Source: Novipirellula artificiosorum (GTDB taxonomy: Bacteria > Planctomycetota > Planctomycetia > Pirellulales > Pirellulaceae). Taken from it: a stretch of 64,000 nucleotides of DNA. The stretch spans positions 1 through 64,000 of the forward strand of contig NZ_SJPV01000004.1 in NCBI RefSeq assembly GCF_007860135.1, in the 5' to 3' direction. Of the stretch, positions 53,806 through 63,465 are shown piece after piece. The notes beneath the pieces were generated by a model. That model was not told the origin of the DNA, did no database searches, and was given only the letters and a program-made list of their open reading frames with translations. Position numbers and translations under genes: made by a program. Positions within the stretch are counted from its first letter, which is position 1. Every line of letters begins with the position of its first letter.

Positions 53806-55170
53806 TTACGCCAACTCGTAGTATGCTTCCCATCCCGGGCGCGGAGCATGGCCTTTCAAGAGTTCGTTGGCTCTGACGCTGTTCGTGATTTGCTTTGTCT
53901 CGGTGTCGAATTCCAGGTCCTCTCCCAACCGTTGTGCGATGCAGCCCAGCATGAAGACCTGCGTCAGCGGACCGGTTATTGCGAACGAGGAATTGCAATA
54001 CGGATCCAGACCAGCTGCTGCACGCAAGAAGTTGTCCATGTGGTTGGTGGATGTCTCGCTGGCAGACGACTTCGGCAGGCTGTCTTTCACATCGTCTTGC
54101 CTTTCACCGCCGACAATGCTCAGCGACGCGCTGTGTGTTCCTCCGACGAAGGTTAGGTCATCGCTGAAGATGGCTTTGCCGCAACTTGGGATTTTCACAT
54201 CGTGCGAGCTCGGTGGTCGGTTGTGCGTCCCGTCATACCAGTTGATGGTCATCTCGGGCATATCCGGACCGCGCTGTGCAAAATCGAACGCAATGGTTGT
54301 TCCGTGCGGATAGATCAAATCGTTTGGCTTCTCAATCTTTTCGGCTCGAATCTCGTGAGGCAGGCCAAGCTTCAGGAAGCGATGAACCGTGTCCAATGTG
54401 TGCGGGCCCCAGTCGCCAAAGGCACCGTTGCCGTAGTCGTACCAGCCTCGCCAGTTGCCTGGATCGTACTTGCTGTTGTAGGGGTGCTTGGGTGCGGTCC
54501 CGGCCCAGACGTCCCAGTTCATTCCCTCAGGCATTTTTTCAGCAGGCGGAAATTCCTTGATATCGCCCCACGGATGCCAACGTCGCCCCTTGTTCATGCA
54601 GGCATCGACTCGGCGAACGTTCTTGATGATTCCGGCTTCTACCCAAGATTGGAACTGCAGCCTTTGTCCGCTGGAATGTCCTTGGTTGCCCATCTGACAT
54701 TTGACCTTGTATTTCTTTTCGGCCGCCATCAGCAGTTCGCATTCCTCGAACGTGTGCGCGAGTGGCTTTTCAACGTAGACGTGGATGCCCATCGACATCG
54801 CAAGCATCGCGATGGGGAAGTGCGCATGATCGGGAACACCGATCGTGCACGCGTCGATCTTGTCGCCCATCTTTGAGAGCATTTCTCGAAAGTCTTCAAA
54901 GACGATCGCATCATCGCACCTGCCGCCCATCTTCTTCTTCAATCCCTCGGCTCGCGAGGGAACCACGTCGCAGAGCGCGACGCAGTGGGTCAAGCTGTTC
55001 TTGATCGCTTCGGAGCCGATGTTCCCACCACGATTCGTGCAACCGATGACCGCTAGATTCAGTTTCTCACTCGGTGAACTCTGGCCAACGGCATAACGGG
55101 GAAGAATCGTGGCGGCTGTAGAAACTGCTGCCGATTGCGTCAAGAATTGGCGACGATTGATATTTTGCAT
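53806..55170 (-). CDS. Tat-exported Gfo/Idh/MocA-family oxidoreductase
   Basis: The start at 55170 gives a twin-arginine-type signal (NINRRQFLTQSAAVSTAATI). The NAD-binding part shows LAVIGCTNRGGNIGSEAIKN, then VYVEKPLAHTFEECELLM with the catalytic EKP. GNGAFGDWGPHTLDTVHRFL is the substrate-domain signature of planctomycete members. At 454 residues it is full length. The substrate is probably a sugar or sugar derivative. It stands alone between decayed genes. Confidence 0.93.
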   Translation of the reverse strand: MQNINRRQFLTQSAAVSTAATILPRYAVGQSSPSEKLNLAVIGCTNRGGNIGSEAIKNSLTHCVALCDVVPSRAEGLKKKMGGRCDDAIVFEDFREMLSKMGDKIDACTIGVPDHAHFPIAMLAMSMGIHVYVEKPLAHTFEECELLMAAEKKYKVKCQMGNQGHSSGQRLQFQSWVEAGIIKNVRRVDACMNKGRRWHPWGDIKEFPPAEKMPEGMNWDVWAGTAPKHPYNSKYDPGNWRGWYDYGNGAFGDWGPHTLDTVHRFLKLGLPHEIRAEKIEKPNDLIYPHGTTIAFDFAQRGPDMPEMTINWYDGTHNRPPSSHDVKIPSCGKAIFSDDLTFVGGTHSASLSIVGGERQDDVKDSLPKSSASETSTNHMDNFLRAAAGLDPYCNSSFAITGPLTQVFMLGCIAQRLGEDLEFDTETKQITNSVRANELLKGHAPRPGWEAYYELA

Positions 55171-55571
55171 TGAGGTTTCCGGGAAAGGTTCGAGTTGATT
55201 ATCTGCATGCCAGAACCGTCGAAAAGAACGACTGCGTTTGGTAGCGAGGCGAGTCCAAGGGTTGTTTAGCGAAGTCGCGTGTCTCCTCCACTGCGACAAT
55301 CAATGGCCCGAAAGGAGGAATACACCTGCCAATCCTCATTCTCATCCCTGACAAAGCACAGTTATATGTCGGAAGTAATCGAAATGGAATGCAGGGAAGC
55401 ATTCATGATAGTCGGTTCCTCGCGCCATGGGATCCTGAGGAGGAATCGTATCTTCGCATCGCAACGGGAAACAATCCACAAGTACAGGGCCGATCGGTCT
55501 GAGAATCGGTCAGTGAAGGCAACCGCGAGAGGGTGATCCGCATGGCCTTCCGCCGCATTTCTCGCCACTTG
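55171..55571. other. Intergenic region without a supportable gene
   Basis: About 400 bases between the oxidoreductase start and the end of the beta-helix gene. Short frames exist on both strands without recognisable features. It should contain the oxidoreductase promoter and the terminator of the beta-helix gene; neither stands out. Confidence 0.45.
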
Positions 55572-56842
55572 TCAGTTTTTGCTCTGCGTCGCTTTCCCGA
55601 CCACCGCGCCGCTGATGATCGAGTCGGCATTGCGAGCCTGGCCGTAGAGGTCCGTGGGCAGACGATACTCGGCGACAGCATGATGAAAGGGAGCTTCCGC
55701 AACTGGGGTTGCATCGCAATCATCGGCATTCCAAGTTAGCTGTTTGAAGTCCTGAAGGCCGCGACCAAGCGTACAACCCCGTTTCGGTCCATCTCCGAGG
55801 ACCACGTTTCCCGCAATCGTTACTCCTTGATGGCCATTGGCGAAGTGCAATGCGTTTTGCTCACGCGAGTAAATGACGTTGTTCGCCAGGACCATCTTAC
55901 GGCGCGCATTCCATGACCCACCTCGAAACGCGTGAGTCGTATTCACCAACGTATTGTGAATGACCTGCAAATTGACCGTCTTTCCCTGGTGATCCGTGCT
56001 CGCGAACGCTGCGTTCCTGCCATCAATGAGAAGGTTGTTGCGAACGATCGCTTCTCCCTGTACCTGCATGACGCTGTCAAGACTGCGATAGCAGACATTG
56101 CGCTCGATCACATTCGGTTGCTTGCCGCCCGTGCCGTAAACGGTGATACAGGGATAGTTGCAATCGTGGACCCTGTTCTCGGCAATCCGATTTCCCCACG
56201 AACCTTGTTTCACTTCGATGCCATCTCCCTGAGTTCCACGGCAGTTGTAGACATGATTGAGAGCGATGACGCTCTCGCTCATAATCACTCCGCCGTTGTT
56301 TCCTCCGAGATACATTCCTTCCGCGGTCCCATTTCCATCGTGAATCGTGTTACGCGTCAGGTAAAGCTGATGCGTGTCGGCTGAGTTCGCGCTTAAACAG
56401 ACTTCCTGTGTGTGATGGATATGGCATTGGTCAATCCACACGTTGCGGCATTGACCGAGACGAATCCCATGACTGCCGCCCGTGAACTCCAAACCACGCA
56501 GACAAAGATACCCCACCGGTTTACCCTGGCCGACATTTAGGATGTTCTGTCGAGCATCCGGACGAGTGATGCTGACGTTGGCGTCTCGGTCGGCGACGAT
56601 CCAAATGGGCGCTGCGGCGGTTCCTGAGACGGACAAATCCCAAAGCCGACTGACGCTGTAGGTCCCCGTGCCAATCTCCAGTCGATCGCCGGGACGAAGG
56701 CCTTCGATTGCCTCAAGCAGGGCGTCGCCGTTCTGCCGGTCACTCGTGTTTGGCAATGCGGTAACCTTGATCGTTCGCTTGGGTTGGATCAATGCCCAGG
56801 GCGGGTCGTAGTCGCCAGCAACGAGGCTAGCGGTCGAAAGGC

Positions 56843-56845
56843 TAA
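56843..56845. repeat. Target-site duplication (left copy), TAA
   Basis: TAA here and at 57376-57378 flank the IS derivative exactly. Removing one copy together with the element restores the beta-helix reading frame, which supports a 3 bp duplication. Confidence 0.8.
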
Positions 56846-57375
56846 GGGACCGTCCGCAAATAAAGTATCGAACTGCTATAGGAGAAAAACACCTATTTCG
56901 TCGATAATGCGTTGATGCAAGACGCACATATTATTGAAGGACTAGAACTTAAGTTTAATTCTCTCGTCGGGGAGTGGCGGAAGCAATGGCCACCGAAATC
57001 GTTTGTGGAAGTTTGAGTTACAGCGATTGGCTGACGAGACCGGCATGATCATCGAAGTGTGCCACTATCCACCAGGCACGAGCAAATGGAATAAAATAGA
57101 ACACCGACTATTTTGCCATATCACCTGCAACTGGCGAGGCGTTCCATTGGAAAGTCATCAAGTTGTTGTCAGTCTTGTCAGTTCCACTCGCACAGAACAG
57201 GGCTTGGAAGTTCACTGTCACCTCGATGAGAACGAGTACCTCAAGGGTCGCAAGATTACAGATTTCGAAATGTCAGAAATCAAACTCAAGCGTAACGCAT
57301 TCCATGGCGATTGGAATTATGAAATCGCACCACGCAAGCGATGCAAACCTCGATAGTTTATTTGCGGACGGTCCC
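56846..57375 (+). mobile_element. 530 bp internally deleted ISAzo13-type element
   Basis: The ends are 26 bp inverted repeats with one mismatch (56846-56871 and 57350-57375; outer end GGGACCGTCCGC). Inside are the first codons of a transposase (from 56915) and its last 127 codons (to 57356), in different frames. About 250 central codons are missing, and the junction lies near 56970. The element cannot move by itself but keeps both ends. Its first 127 bases are identical to the element at the window's left edge. Confidence 0.9.
56915..57356 (+). pseudogene. ISAzo13-type transposase, N- and C-terminal fragments
   Basis: From ATG 56915 the N-terminal frame gives MQDAHIIEGLELKFNSLVG and ends at a stop near 57019. 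In another frame from 56976, GGSNGHRNRLWKFELQRLAD, then CHYPPGTSKWNKIEHRLFCH and ITCNWRGVPLESHQ, are the conserved C-terminal motifs of this transposase family, including the final catalytic glutamate of the DDE triad in KIEHR. The two parts cannot make a functional enzyme. Confidence 0.9.
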
Positions 57376-57456
57376 TAACGAGCAAAAGGCAAATCGCTTT
57401 CATGATGCAGGACTGTCGTCATTATTACGTTGGATGCGTTCCGCCAGACGTGTCAT

Positions 57457-58290
57457 TCACTGGTCATCCATGCCGATCCGTGATTTGCTGATTGCCACGT
57501 CGTCGATGTAGACGTGGTAGTCGGACTTGGCAGTCCAGGTGCCGCCGTAGTAGAGGTTCAGCCAGACCGTTTCGATCTTGAGACTGTCCACGTCTCGCAT
57601 TCGCACGTCGCTCTTCTCGAAGACGAGCTGATCATCGACCCAGCCTCGTAGGATCCCATCGTTCGTCCCTGGCGTATTCAGTCGCGCTTGTTGCTCGATG
57701 CAGTACCAGCGGTTGTTTTCCAGTCCTTTAAAGCCGCTTCGATCCCACACCCAGTTGTCGCCGTATTTCCCCCTCATGTCCGCATGATAACAATAGAAGC
57801 CAACAGGCGTATGACCGTCCTTCTGACCATTGAACAACCCCCGTGCCGACCAACCATCTCGGCCGTTGACCGGTCGCCCGCCCCAACCTGCTCGGCCATA
57901 GGTGCCGCCGATCCCCGGCAGTTTACCGCCGCGTTCCGGCTTCCAGTCGTTGGCGAACCTCACATAGTAGCGGAAGAAGATCTCTTCCGGCTCTGAGCCG
58001 GTTCGCTTCTTGAAATGATATTCGAGACTCGTGCCATAGTGTCCCCCTTCGTCTACTCGAATGCGGAGCGCCTTGCCGTGATGCGCTTCGAACTTTCGCG
58101 TTGTGTCTGACTCGACCGTCTTGGTATGCGGGTCGCGCCGTTGAGCGGACCACTCGGTCCACCAAGTGTCAGATTCAAAGTCGCAAACGAACAAGACGTT
58201 GGGCGACTGTGCCACGGCCTTGGGTGCCAGAGTCGACAACGCCGCGAGCAAAAGTGTGACAAACGTGAGCAGACGAATAACTCGTGGCAT
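57457..58290 (-). CDS. Secreted PL14-like polysaccharide lyase
   Basis: The start at 58290 yields a signal peptide (MPRVIRLLTFVTLLLAALST). The 277-residue protein is a single jelly roll: NVLFVCDFESDTWWTEWSAQ, then EIFFRYYVRFANDWKPERGG, KLPGIGGTYGRAGWGGRPVN and WYCIEQQARLNTPGTNDGIL. The order of these blocks resembles the PL14 family (alginate and glucuronan lyases) and related concanavalin-like proteins. YCYHADMRGKYGDNW may be part of the active cleft. It is 54 bases upstream of the interrupted beta-helix gene on the same strand, so they probably shared a transcript. Confidence 0.72.
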   Translation of the reverse strand: MPRVIRLLTFVTLLLAALSTLAPKAVAQSPNVLFVCDFESDTWWTEWSAQRRDPHTKTVESDTTRKFEAHHGKALRIRVDEGGHYGTSLEYHFKKRTGSEPEEIFFRYYVRFANDWKPERGGKLPGIGGTYGRAGWGGRPVNGRDGWSARGLFNGQKDGHTPVGFYCYHADMRGKYGDNWVWDRSGFKGLENNRWYCIEQQARLNTPGTNDGILRGWVDDQLVFEKSDVRMRDVDSLKIETVWLNLYYGGTWTAKSDYHVYIDDVAISKSRIGMDDQ

Positions 58291-58460
58291 GATTTCCTCG
58301 AGGACCGAAGACAAGTGATTGATCGCGGAATGTCCGCCCTCGCAATTGTATCAGACTGGCGCACGCATTTTGTTTTTCGCATCTCCCATGGACTTGATCA
58401 ATGCCGCGGCATCTATTTAGAGGTCTACGGAAACCACCTTACCCGAGTGGATTGTCACCC

Positions 58461-60542
58461 ATGGGTCGCATTCTCTTGTCCATCGCCCTGATCATTCTTC
58501 TGAGCCTGCGTGCAGTCGAATCGACGCTCTTCGCGGTAGGCCCCCATCCGTCTTTGCCGTCGCCCGGGGTAACGGATGGACTCGGCGTGAACATTCACTT
58601 CACCAATGCGCAGCCCGGCGAGATGGAGATGTTGGCCGAAGCCGGGTTTCGATGGATTCGCATGGACGTGACTTGGGGCCGCACCGAGCGTGAACGAGGA
58701 CGCTATGACTTCTCCGCTTACGATCGACTGCTCGACGACCTCGACCAGCATGGCATCGGCACTTTGTTGATTCTCGACTACAGCAACACGCTTTACGAGA
58801 AAGATCGATCCGTCGCCACGGAGGAAGGCCGCTTGGCGTACGCGCGTTGGGCTGCGGCTGCCACCAATCACTTCAAGGGACGCGGCATCATCTGGGAAAT
58901 TTGGAACGAGCCGAACATCCGCGGATTCTGGAGGCCGGAGCCCAACCTTGATGACTACACGGCGATGGCGATCGCGGCGTGTGAAGCGATTCATGACGTT
59001 GCCCCCAATGAGGCGATTGTAGGGCCGGCGACTTCGCAGATCGATCTAGAGTTTCTGGAAGGTTGTTTTAGAGCAGGCTTGCTGGAACATTGGGCCGCCG
59101 TGTCCGTGCACCCGTACCGCCAAAACGCACCGGAGACGGTCGCCGCCGAATACCGCAAGTTGCGACAGCTGATTTCACGCTATACTCCGGAAGGCAAACG
59201 CATCCCGATTCTCGCGGCGGAGTGGGGCTATTCGGCTGCCTGGCACAGCTGCGATGAAGTGCAACAGGGCAAGCTCCTTCCTCGCCAGTGGTTGACGAAC
59301 ATGGCCGCCGGCGTGCCGATCTCGATTTGGTATGACTGGCACGACGACGGAGGCAATCCCGACGAGGCCGAGCACAACTTCGGGACCGTCGCCTTCGCGT
59401 ATCATACCGATCGACAGCCGGTCTACGACCCCAAGCCGGCATACCACGCAGCAAAAACACTGACTTCATCTTTGGCCGGATTTCACTTTATCAAACGCAT
59501 CGGTGTCGGCTCGCCTAACGACTATGCAATGCTGTTCGGCAAAGACCAACAACTGCGAGTGGCCGTTTGGACAACGGACGACCAGCCGCGGCGGATCACT
59601 CTACCATCCGACGCGACTGTGTTCCAAGTCGTCACGCATACGGGCGAGCGCGAAGCCGACATTCATGTCACTGACGGTAAGTTAGAGATCATGATCGACG
59701 ATGCGCCGCACTACTTGGCCGTCGATCTTCCGAATCCGAAGTTGGTGTCGGCACCGGTAGCCTATCCGATGTACGTCAAGATGGAGCCCGCCCTCGATTC
59801 AACGCTGACCGTTCGCGTTGAGAATACATCGGGCAAAGCGTTTCGTGGTAAGGCGAAACTTACTCATGTTGAGGGCGTCAATCCAGTTGAAACGACGAGG
59901 TTGTTACGATTCGACACTGATCAGATGGAAACCACATTGACGTTCCCAATCTCGCAAGAGCCAAGCGGTCTGTATCAAGTGGGGCTTCATATCGCGGACG
60001 CCGAGGGACGTGTGATCTTGAACTCGCCACCGCAGCGCGTGGCACCACTGCCCATGCGAATGCTGCTCGATACAAAAGTCATCGAAGATGGTGATCACGA
60101 CGTCGCGTGCGAGTATTCGCGGATCGAGGCGCCCCCGCCCGAACCGCTCCCAGGTTTCAACGGCCCCGTTGCGAAGTTGACGTATCGGTTCGCCGAGGGT
60201 TGGAAGTTCCTGCGTCTGGCCATCGATGGCCAGACGGAGATTGAGGGCATTCCGAAGACGCTGGGTCTATGGATTTACGGCGACGGCCGGCTTGGCAGTC
60301 CGCGGCTACGAATAAGAGACGTTTCCGGCGAAACGTGGCAGCCGTCTGGCCCACAAATCAGTTGGACCGGATGGCGATATGTCGAGATTCCGTTGAACGG
60401 TTCAGCCGGGTGCTGGGGAGGCGACGAGAACCGCCAACTCGATCCGCCTTTGCGTTGGGACACGATCTTCTTGCTTGATAGCCCGGCCCGCAAGTCGATG
60501 GAAGGTGAGATCTACCTGGCCGCGCCCCACCTGATGTACTGA
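58461..60542 (+). CDS. Secreted clan-A glycoside hydrolase (GH5/GH39-like) with C-terminal beta domains
   Basis: The start at 58461 gives a signal peptide (ILLSIALIILLSLRAVESTL). The TIM barrel spans about residues 35-340: GFRWIRMDVTWGRTERERGR, then IIWEIWNEPNIRGFW with the acid/base Glu after Asn, and IPILAAEWGYSAAW with the nucleophile Glu. Two beta domains follow: a sandwich (LTVRVENTSGKAFRGKAKLT) and a jelly roll (GPVAKLTYRFAEGWKFLRLA) that may bind sugar. It diverges from the PL14-like gene 170 bases away. Confidence 0.85.
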   Translation: MGRILLSIALIILLSLRAVESTLFAVGPHPSLPSPGVTDGLGVNIHFTNAQPGEMEMLAEAGFRWIRMDVTWGRTERERGRYDFSAYDRLLDDLDQHGIGTLLILDYSNTLYEKDRSVATEEGRLAYARWAAAATNHFKGRGIIWEIWNEPNIRGFWRPEPNLDDYTAMAIAACEAIHDVAPNEAIVGPATSQIDLEFLEGCFRAGLLEHWAAVSVHPYRQNAPETVAAEYRKLRQLISRYTPEGKRIPILAAEWGYSAAWHSCDEVQQGKLLPRQWLTNMAAGVPISIWYDWHDDGGNPDEAEHNFGTVAFAYHTDRQPVYDPKPAYHAAKTLTSSLAGFHFIKRIGVGSPNDYAMLFGKDQQLRVAVWTTDDQPRRITLPSDATVFQVVTHTGEREADIHVTDGKLEIMIDDAPHYLAVDLPNPKLVSAPVAYPMYVKMEPALDSTLTVRVENTSGKAFRGKAKLTHVEGVNPVETTRLLRFDTDQMETTLTFPISQEPSGLYQVGLHIADAEGRVILNSPPQRVAPLPMRMLLDTKVIEDGDHDVACEYSRIEAPPPEPLPGFNGPVAKLTYRFAEGWKFLRLAIDGQTEIEGIPKTLGLWIYGDGRLGSPRLRIRDVSGETWQPSGPQISWTGWRYVEIPLNGSAGCWGGDENRQLDPPLRWDTIFLLDSPARKSMEGEIYLAAPHLMY

Positions 60543-60670
60543 GTCTCCTGCTTTGCTGAACCAGCCGCCGCATCGTCGATCGGCAGCACCACGTCCATCG
60601 ACAGGATCTCACCCAACTCGGCAAGCATCCGTCGGCGCTCGTCACCAACACACGACCGGGTGCGAGCAGG

Positions 60671-62725
60671 CTACCGCGGGCCACGCGGTAGATTCTCAAT
60701 GAGATAGCGTAGTATTTTCATTCGAACATGAACCACGGTTCCCTGACCTTCACGCAGACCGTGGTCTCGATTTGGATAAACCATATAGTCAAACGGTTTG
60801 CCGAGTTCGATCAGGCGATCAACAAGCCCTTCAATGATTTGAATGTGCGTGTTGGTTTCACCGGACCCAGTGATGATCAACAGCTTGCCTTTTAGGCCTT
60901 CGGCGAAATTGATTGGCGCCGAACGCTGATAGCCGTCCGCATTCACTTCGCGTGTCCGCATGTAGATCTCTTGAAACCACGCGTTGTACAACCAAGGTTG
61001 TGGTTTCGGAACAACCGCGATGCCAACGTGATACACATCGGGCTTGCGAAACATGGCGTTCAATGTGTTGGAACCACCACCGCTCCAGCCCCAAATTGCC
61101 ACCCGCGACAGATCAACATATGGCTCCAGTTTCGCAAGCTTTTTCAATGCGGCGGCTTGGTCTTCGGTCGAAAGCGGGCCGAGACTGCCGAAGATACTGC
61201 GCCGCCACGCGGCGCCTTTCGGGCACGCGGTTCCTCGATTGTCGATCGACACGACGACGTATCCCGTGTCTGCGACAACACGATGAAAGTCGGTTTGGGC
61301 GGCTCCCCAATCATCGAGTACGGTTTGCAGGTAGGGTTCGCCATAGACATAAACCAAAACCGGATACTTCTTTGTCTCATCAAAGTCACTGGGCTTGGTG
61401 ATGCAAGCATCCATCACGACGTCGTCTCCAATGTCGATCTGAACGAATTCGGTGCGGCGTGGCACAGCTTGAATAAACTTCTTCCGCAACTCGGCGTGGT
61501 CGTTGATGACACGGACAACGTTGTGCCCTGGCAGCCTGACAAGGTCCACCACGGGAGGATCGTTCAACGTCGAATAGGTATGGATGGCCAACTTCGCATT
61601 GGGCGAGAAAACGTAGTCGTGTGTACCGGGCTGGTCCTGTGGCGAAAGCCGTTCCAGCTTCCCGGATCCATCCAGCGGGACTCGATGCAAGTACTTTTGC
61701 GTTCCGTTGTCCGGCGAGGCGTAGAAGTAGTACCAACCGCCCGCTTCATCGACAAATGCCCGATCGATGATATCGTACTCTCCAGGCGTCAGTTTGGACT
61801 CGACCTTGCCGTCTCGTGAGCAGACATACGCTTGTCGCCACCCTTCCTTTTCGCTAATCAGAATGAAGGCTTCGCCTTCGCGAATCCAATGTGCTCCGGA
61901 ATTGATGCCGTGGCTGCCGACAGCCCACGCCTCGTTGACCTCTTGGTAAATGCGTTTTGCATTGCCATCGATCGTCGTCAACCAAAACTCACGTTTGTCA
62001 CGGAACCGACTAAGTGTTTCAATCAATAGTTCATTGGAGTTCGGAACCCAATCGACTTGCCCAAGATAAAATCCGTCGACGTGAGTTTCAAGCGACACCC
62101 ATCGCACTTCGTTGCGATCGCAATCGACGATCCCGACTTCCCGCCCTTCGATGGTTCCTCCCACACGTGCAAAACGGTGCTCGGCGACGCCGGGATAGCT
62201 GGGTTCCGTCGGTACCAGCACGGATCGCAAACGTACGTCGGTACGATCCACTTTGACGAACGAAGCCGCTTTCCCCGACGAGCTCCAGCGAAAGTCCCGA
62301 AAGGCAACATCGCGTCCTACCTCGATCGCTGTCAACGGAGTCTCGTTGTCACCTTGCTCTTTCAGAAAGAGGTTTCCGTCTCGCACCTTCAACGTGAACA
62401 CTCCGTCGGGTGATTGGAGTTGATTCGGATCGGGTTCGGCTTTCATGACTTGCCGAACACCCGAAACAACGTCGTATTGTGCCGTGACGGTTTTTCCCGT
62501 TTGCGGATCTTTCTCGCGAATTCGGAAAGCGGACGAATCGTCTAGCCACTCGGCCTCAACTTCGGGAACACGAAATTCGTTACGATCGTAAATGGCTTTT
62601 AAACGTTCGGTTGCGACCGGTCGCCAGTCCTCGCGTGGCACATCATGAGCGTGAAGCGGAAACACTGAGATCAACGCAGGCAGTGTGACCACCACTGAAA
62701 AACAAATCGCTGCAGACTTCATCAT
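60671..62725 (-). CDS. S9-family prolyl oligopeptidase/dipeptidyl peptidase IV-like
   Basis: The protein (684 residues) has a signal peptide (AAICFSVVVTLPALISVFPL), a DPP-IV-type propeller (residues 50-420) and an alpha/beta-hydrolase domain. The nucleophile elbow is AIWGWSGGGSNTLNAM (G-x-S-G-G). The histidine is in VYPNRDHGLREG. The position of the catalytic aspartate reads glutamate (GSGETNTHIQ, where relatives have GTGDDNVH). It probably clips peptides outside the cytoplasm. It converges on the clan-A hydrolase. Confidence 0.9.
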   Translation of the reverse strand: MMKSAAICFSVVVTLPALISVFPLHAHDVPREDWRPVATERLKAIYDRNEFRVPEVEAEWLDDSSAFRIREKDPQTGKTVTAQYDVVSGVRQVMKAEPDPNQLQSPDGVFTLKVRDGNLFLKEQGDNETPLTAIEVGRDVAFRDFRWSSSGKAASFVKVDRTDVRLRSVLVPTEPSYPGVAEHRFARVGGTIEGREVGIVDCDRNEVRWVSLETHVDGFYLGQVDWVPNSNELLIETLSRFRDKREFWLTTIDGNAKRIYQEVNEAWAVGSHGINSGAHWIREGEAFILISEKEGWRQAYVCSRDGKVESKLTPGEYDIIDRAFVDEAGGWYYFYASPDNGTQKYLHRVPLDGSGKLERLSPQDQPGTHDYVFSPNAKLAIHTYSTLNDPPVVDLVRLPGHNVVRVINDHAELRKKFIQAVPRRTEFVQIDIGDDVVMDACITKPSDFDETKKYPVLVYVYGEPYLQTVLDDWGAAQTDFHRVVADTGYVVVSIDNRGTACPKGAAWRRSIFGSLGPLSTEDQAAALKKLAKLEPYVDLSRVAIWGWSGGGSNTLNAMFRKPDVYHVGIAVVPKPQPWLYNAWFQEIYMRTREVNADGYQRSAPINFAEGLKGKLLIITGSGETNTHIQIIEGLVDRLIELGKPFDYMVYPNRDHGLREGQGTVVHVRMKILRYLIENLPRGPR

Positions 62726-62934
62726 TGAATTATTCGGTCCTGTTTGCAGGGTAGTCCAATAGGGACGGCGCGGACTTGAGAGCGAGTTGTGCTGACCGGA
62801 ATTCCTCGGATCGTGCAGCCGGAAACCGCTCTTGGTACAATTTCATGTTCGTTGTAACGGCTGCCCCCCTCCGCGTCTAGCGCGTGGTGGTCTCTTCGCA
62901 TCTGTTCGCGTTTTGCATTATGAGCCGAGAAAGC

Positions 62935-63212
62935 AAGGTTGAAACCGTCAATATGTTGGTCAACAAACGCGACTTTCCTGGTTGGGGACACATGCTCGAA
63001 AATGACGCCACCACCCTATGGGAACACTGGCCGTTCAGCGACAACACCTTCAGTCATAACCATCCAATGTTCGGCTCCGTCAGCCAGAGGTTCTCCAACT
63101 GGCTCGGTGGGATCGAGCTGGCCGCGGACGCCGTCGGTTTTGACCGCATTGAACTGCATCCTCGCTTCGTCGAAGGACTCGGTTGGGTGAAGTGCTCGCA
63201 CCGATCGATCCA
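62935..63212 (+). pseudogene. GH78 alpha-L-rhamnosidase remnant (C-terminal)
   Basis: The segment NMLVNKRDFPGWGHMLENDA, TTLWEHWPFSDNTFSHNHPM and FGSVSQRFSNWLGGIELAAD matches the end of the (alpha/alpha)6 barrel of GH78 rhamnosidases, and GFDRIELHPRFVEGLGWVKC starts the C-terminal sandwich. Nothing upstream remains, and the frame is lost after HRSI. The full enzyme would be 900 residues or more. It is a decayed piece of the polysaccharide set. Confidence 0.8.
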
Positions 63213-63465
63213 GCATGCTGACGAAACTCTTTACTTGCCAACACGGGGGCGTGTTTCGATCGTCGAACGATCGCAACAGTGCGCCGGTACCCATCGTACA
63301 TCCCCACCGAGGGTCATTCAGGCATTTCGTGCCTGACACTGCTTTTCCATCTTGCGTTTCGTCGATGGTTCTGGGGGGCTGCTGCAACCCTTCGAGACAA
63401 GATTCCGTTAAGATGAGCACGTCATTTCTATCGAGCTTGATGTTCTGCCAGAACCAGGGGTCACT

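Larger units (their letters stand above)
55572..57403 (-). pseudogene. Secreted right-handed beta-helix protein, interrupted by an IS in its signal peptide
   Basis: Without the insert at 56846-57375 and one TAA copy, the gene reads from ATG at 57403 as MKAICLLLVSLSTASLVAG followed by DYDPPW, a perfect signal peptide, and continues in frame for 432 residues. The body is a parallel beta-helix of the NosD/Pel9 kind: GLRPGDRLEIGTGTYSVSRL, RNVWIDQCHIHHTQEV, GDGIEVKQGSWGNRIAENRV, LQVIHNTLVNTTHAF. It is probably a polysaccharide lyase or hydrolase. In its present form a frame from within the IS (ATG at 56927) can still be translated, but it has no secretion signal. Confidence 0.88.

Noticed and set aside
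1..57375. A 57 kb composite transposon between the two IS ends
   Set aside because: The contents are ordinary chromosomal genes, one IS copy is internally deleted, no outer target duplication can be seen, and the size is implausible.
60543..60670. A gene fragment on the minus strand between the two convergent genes
   Set aside because: A short frame resembles coding sequence, but it is under 45 codons, matches no family I know and runs into the opposing gene.
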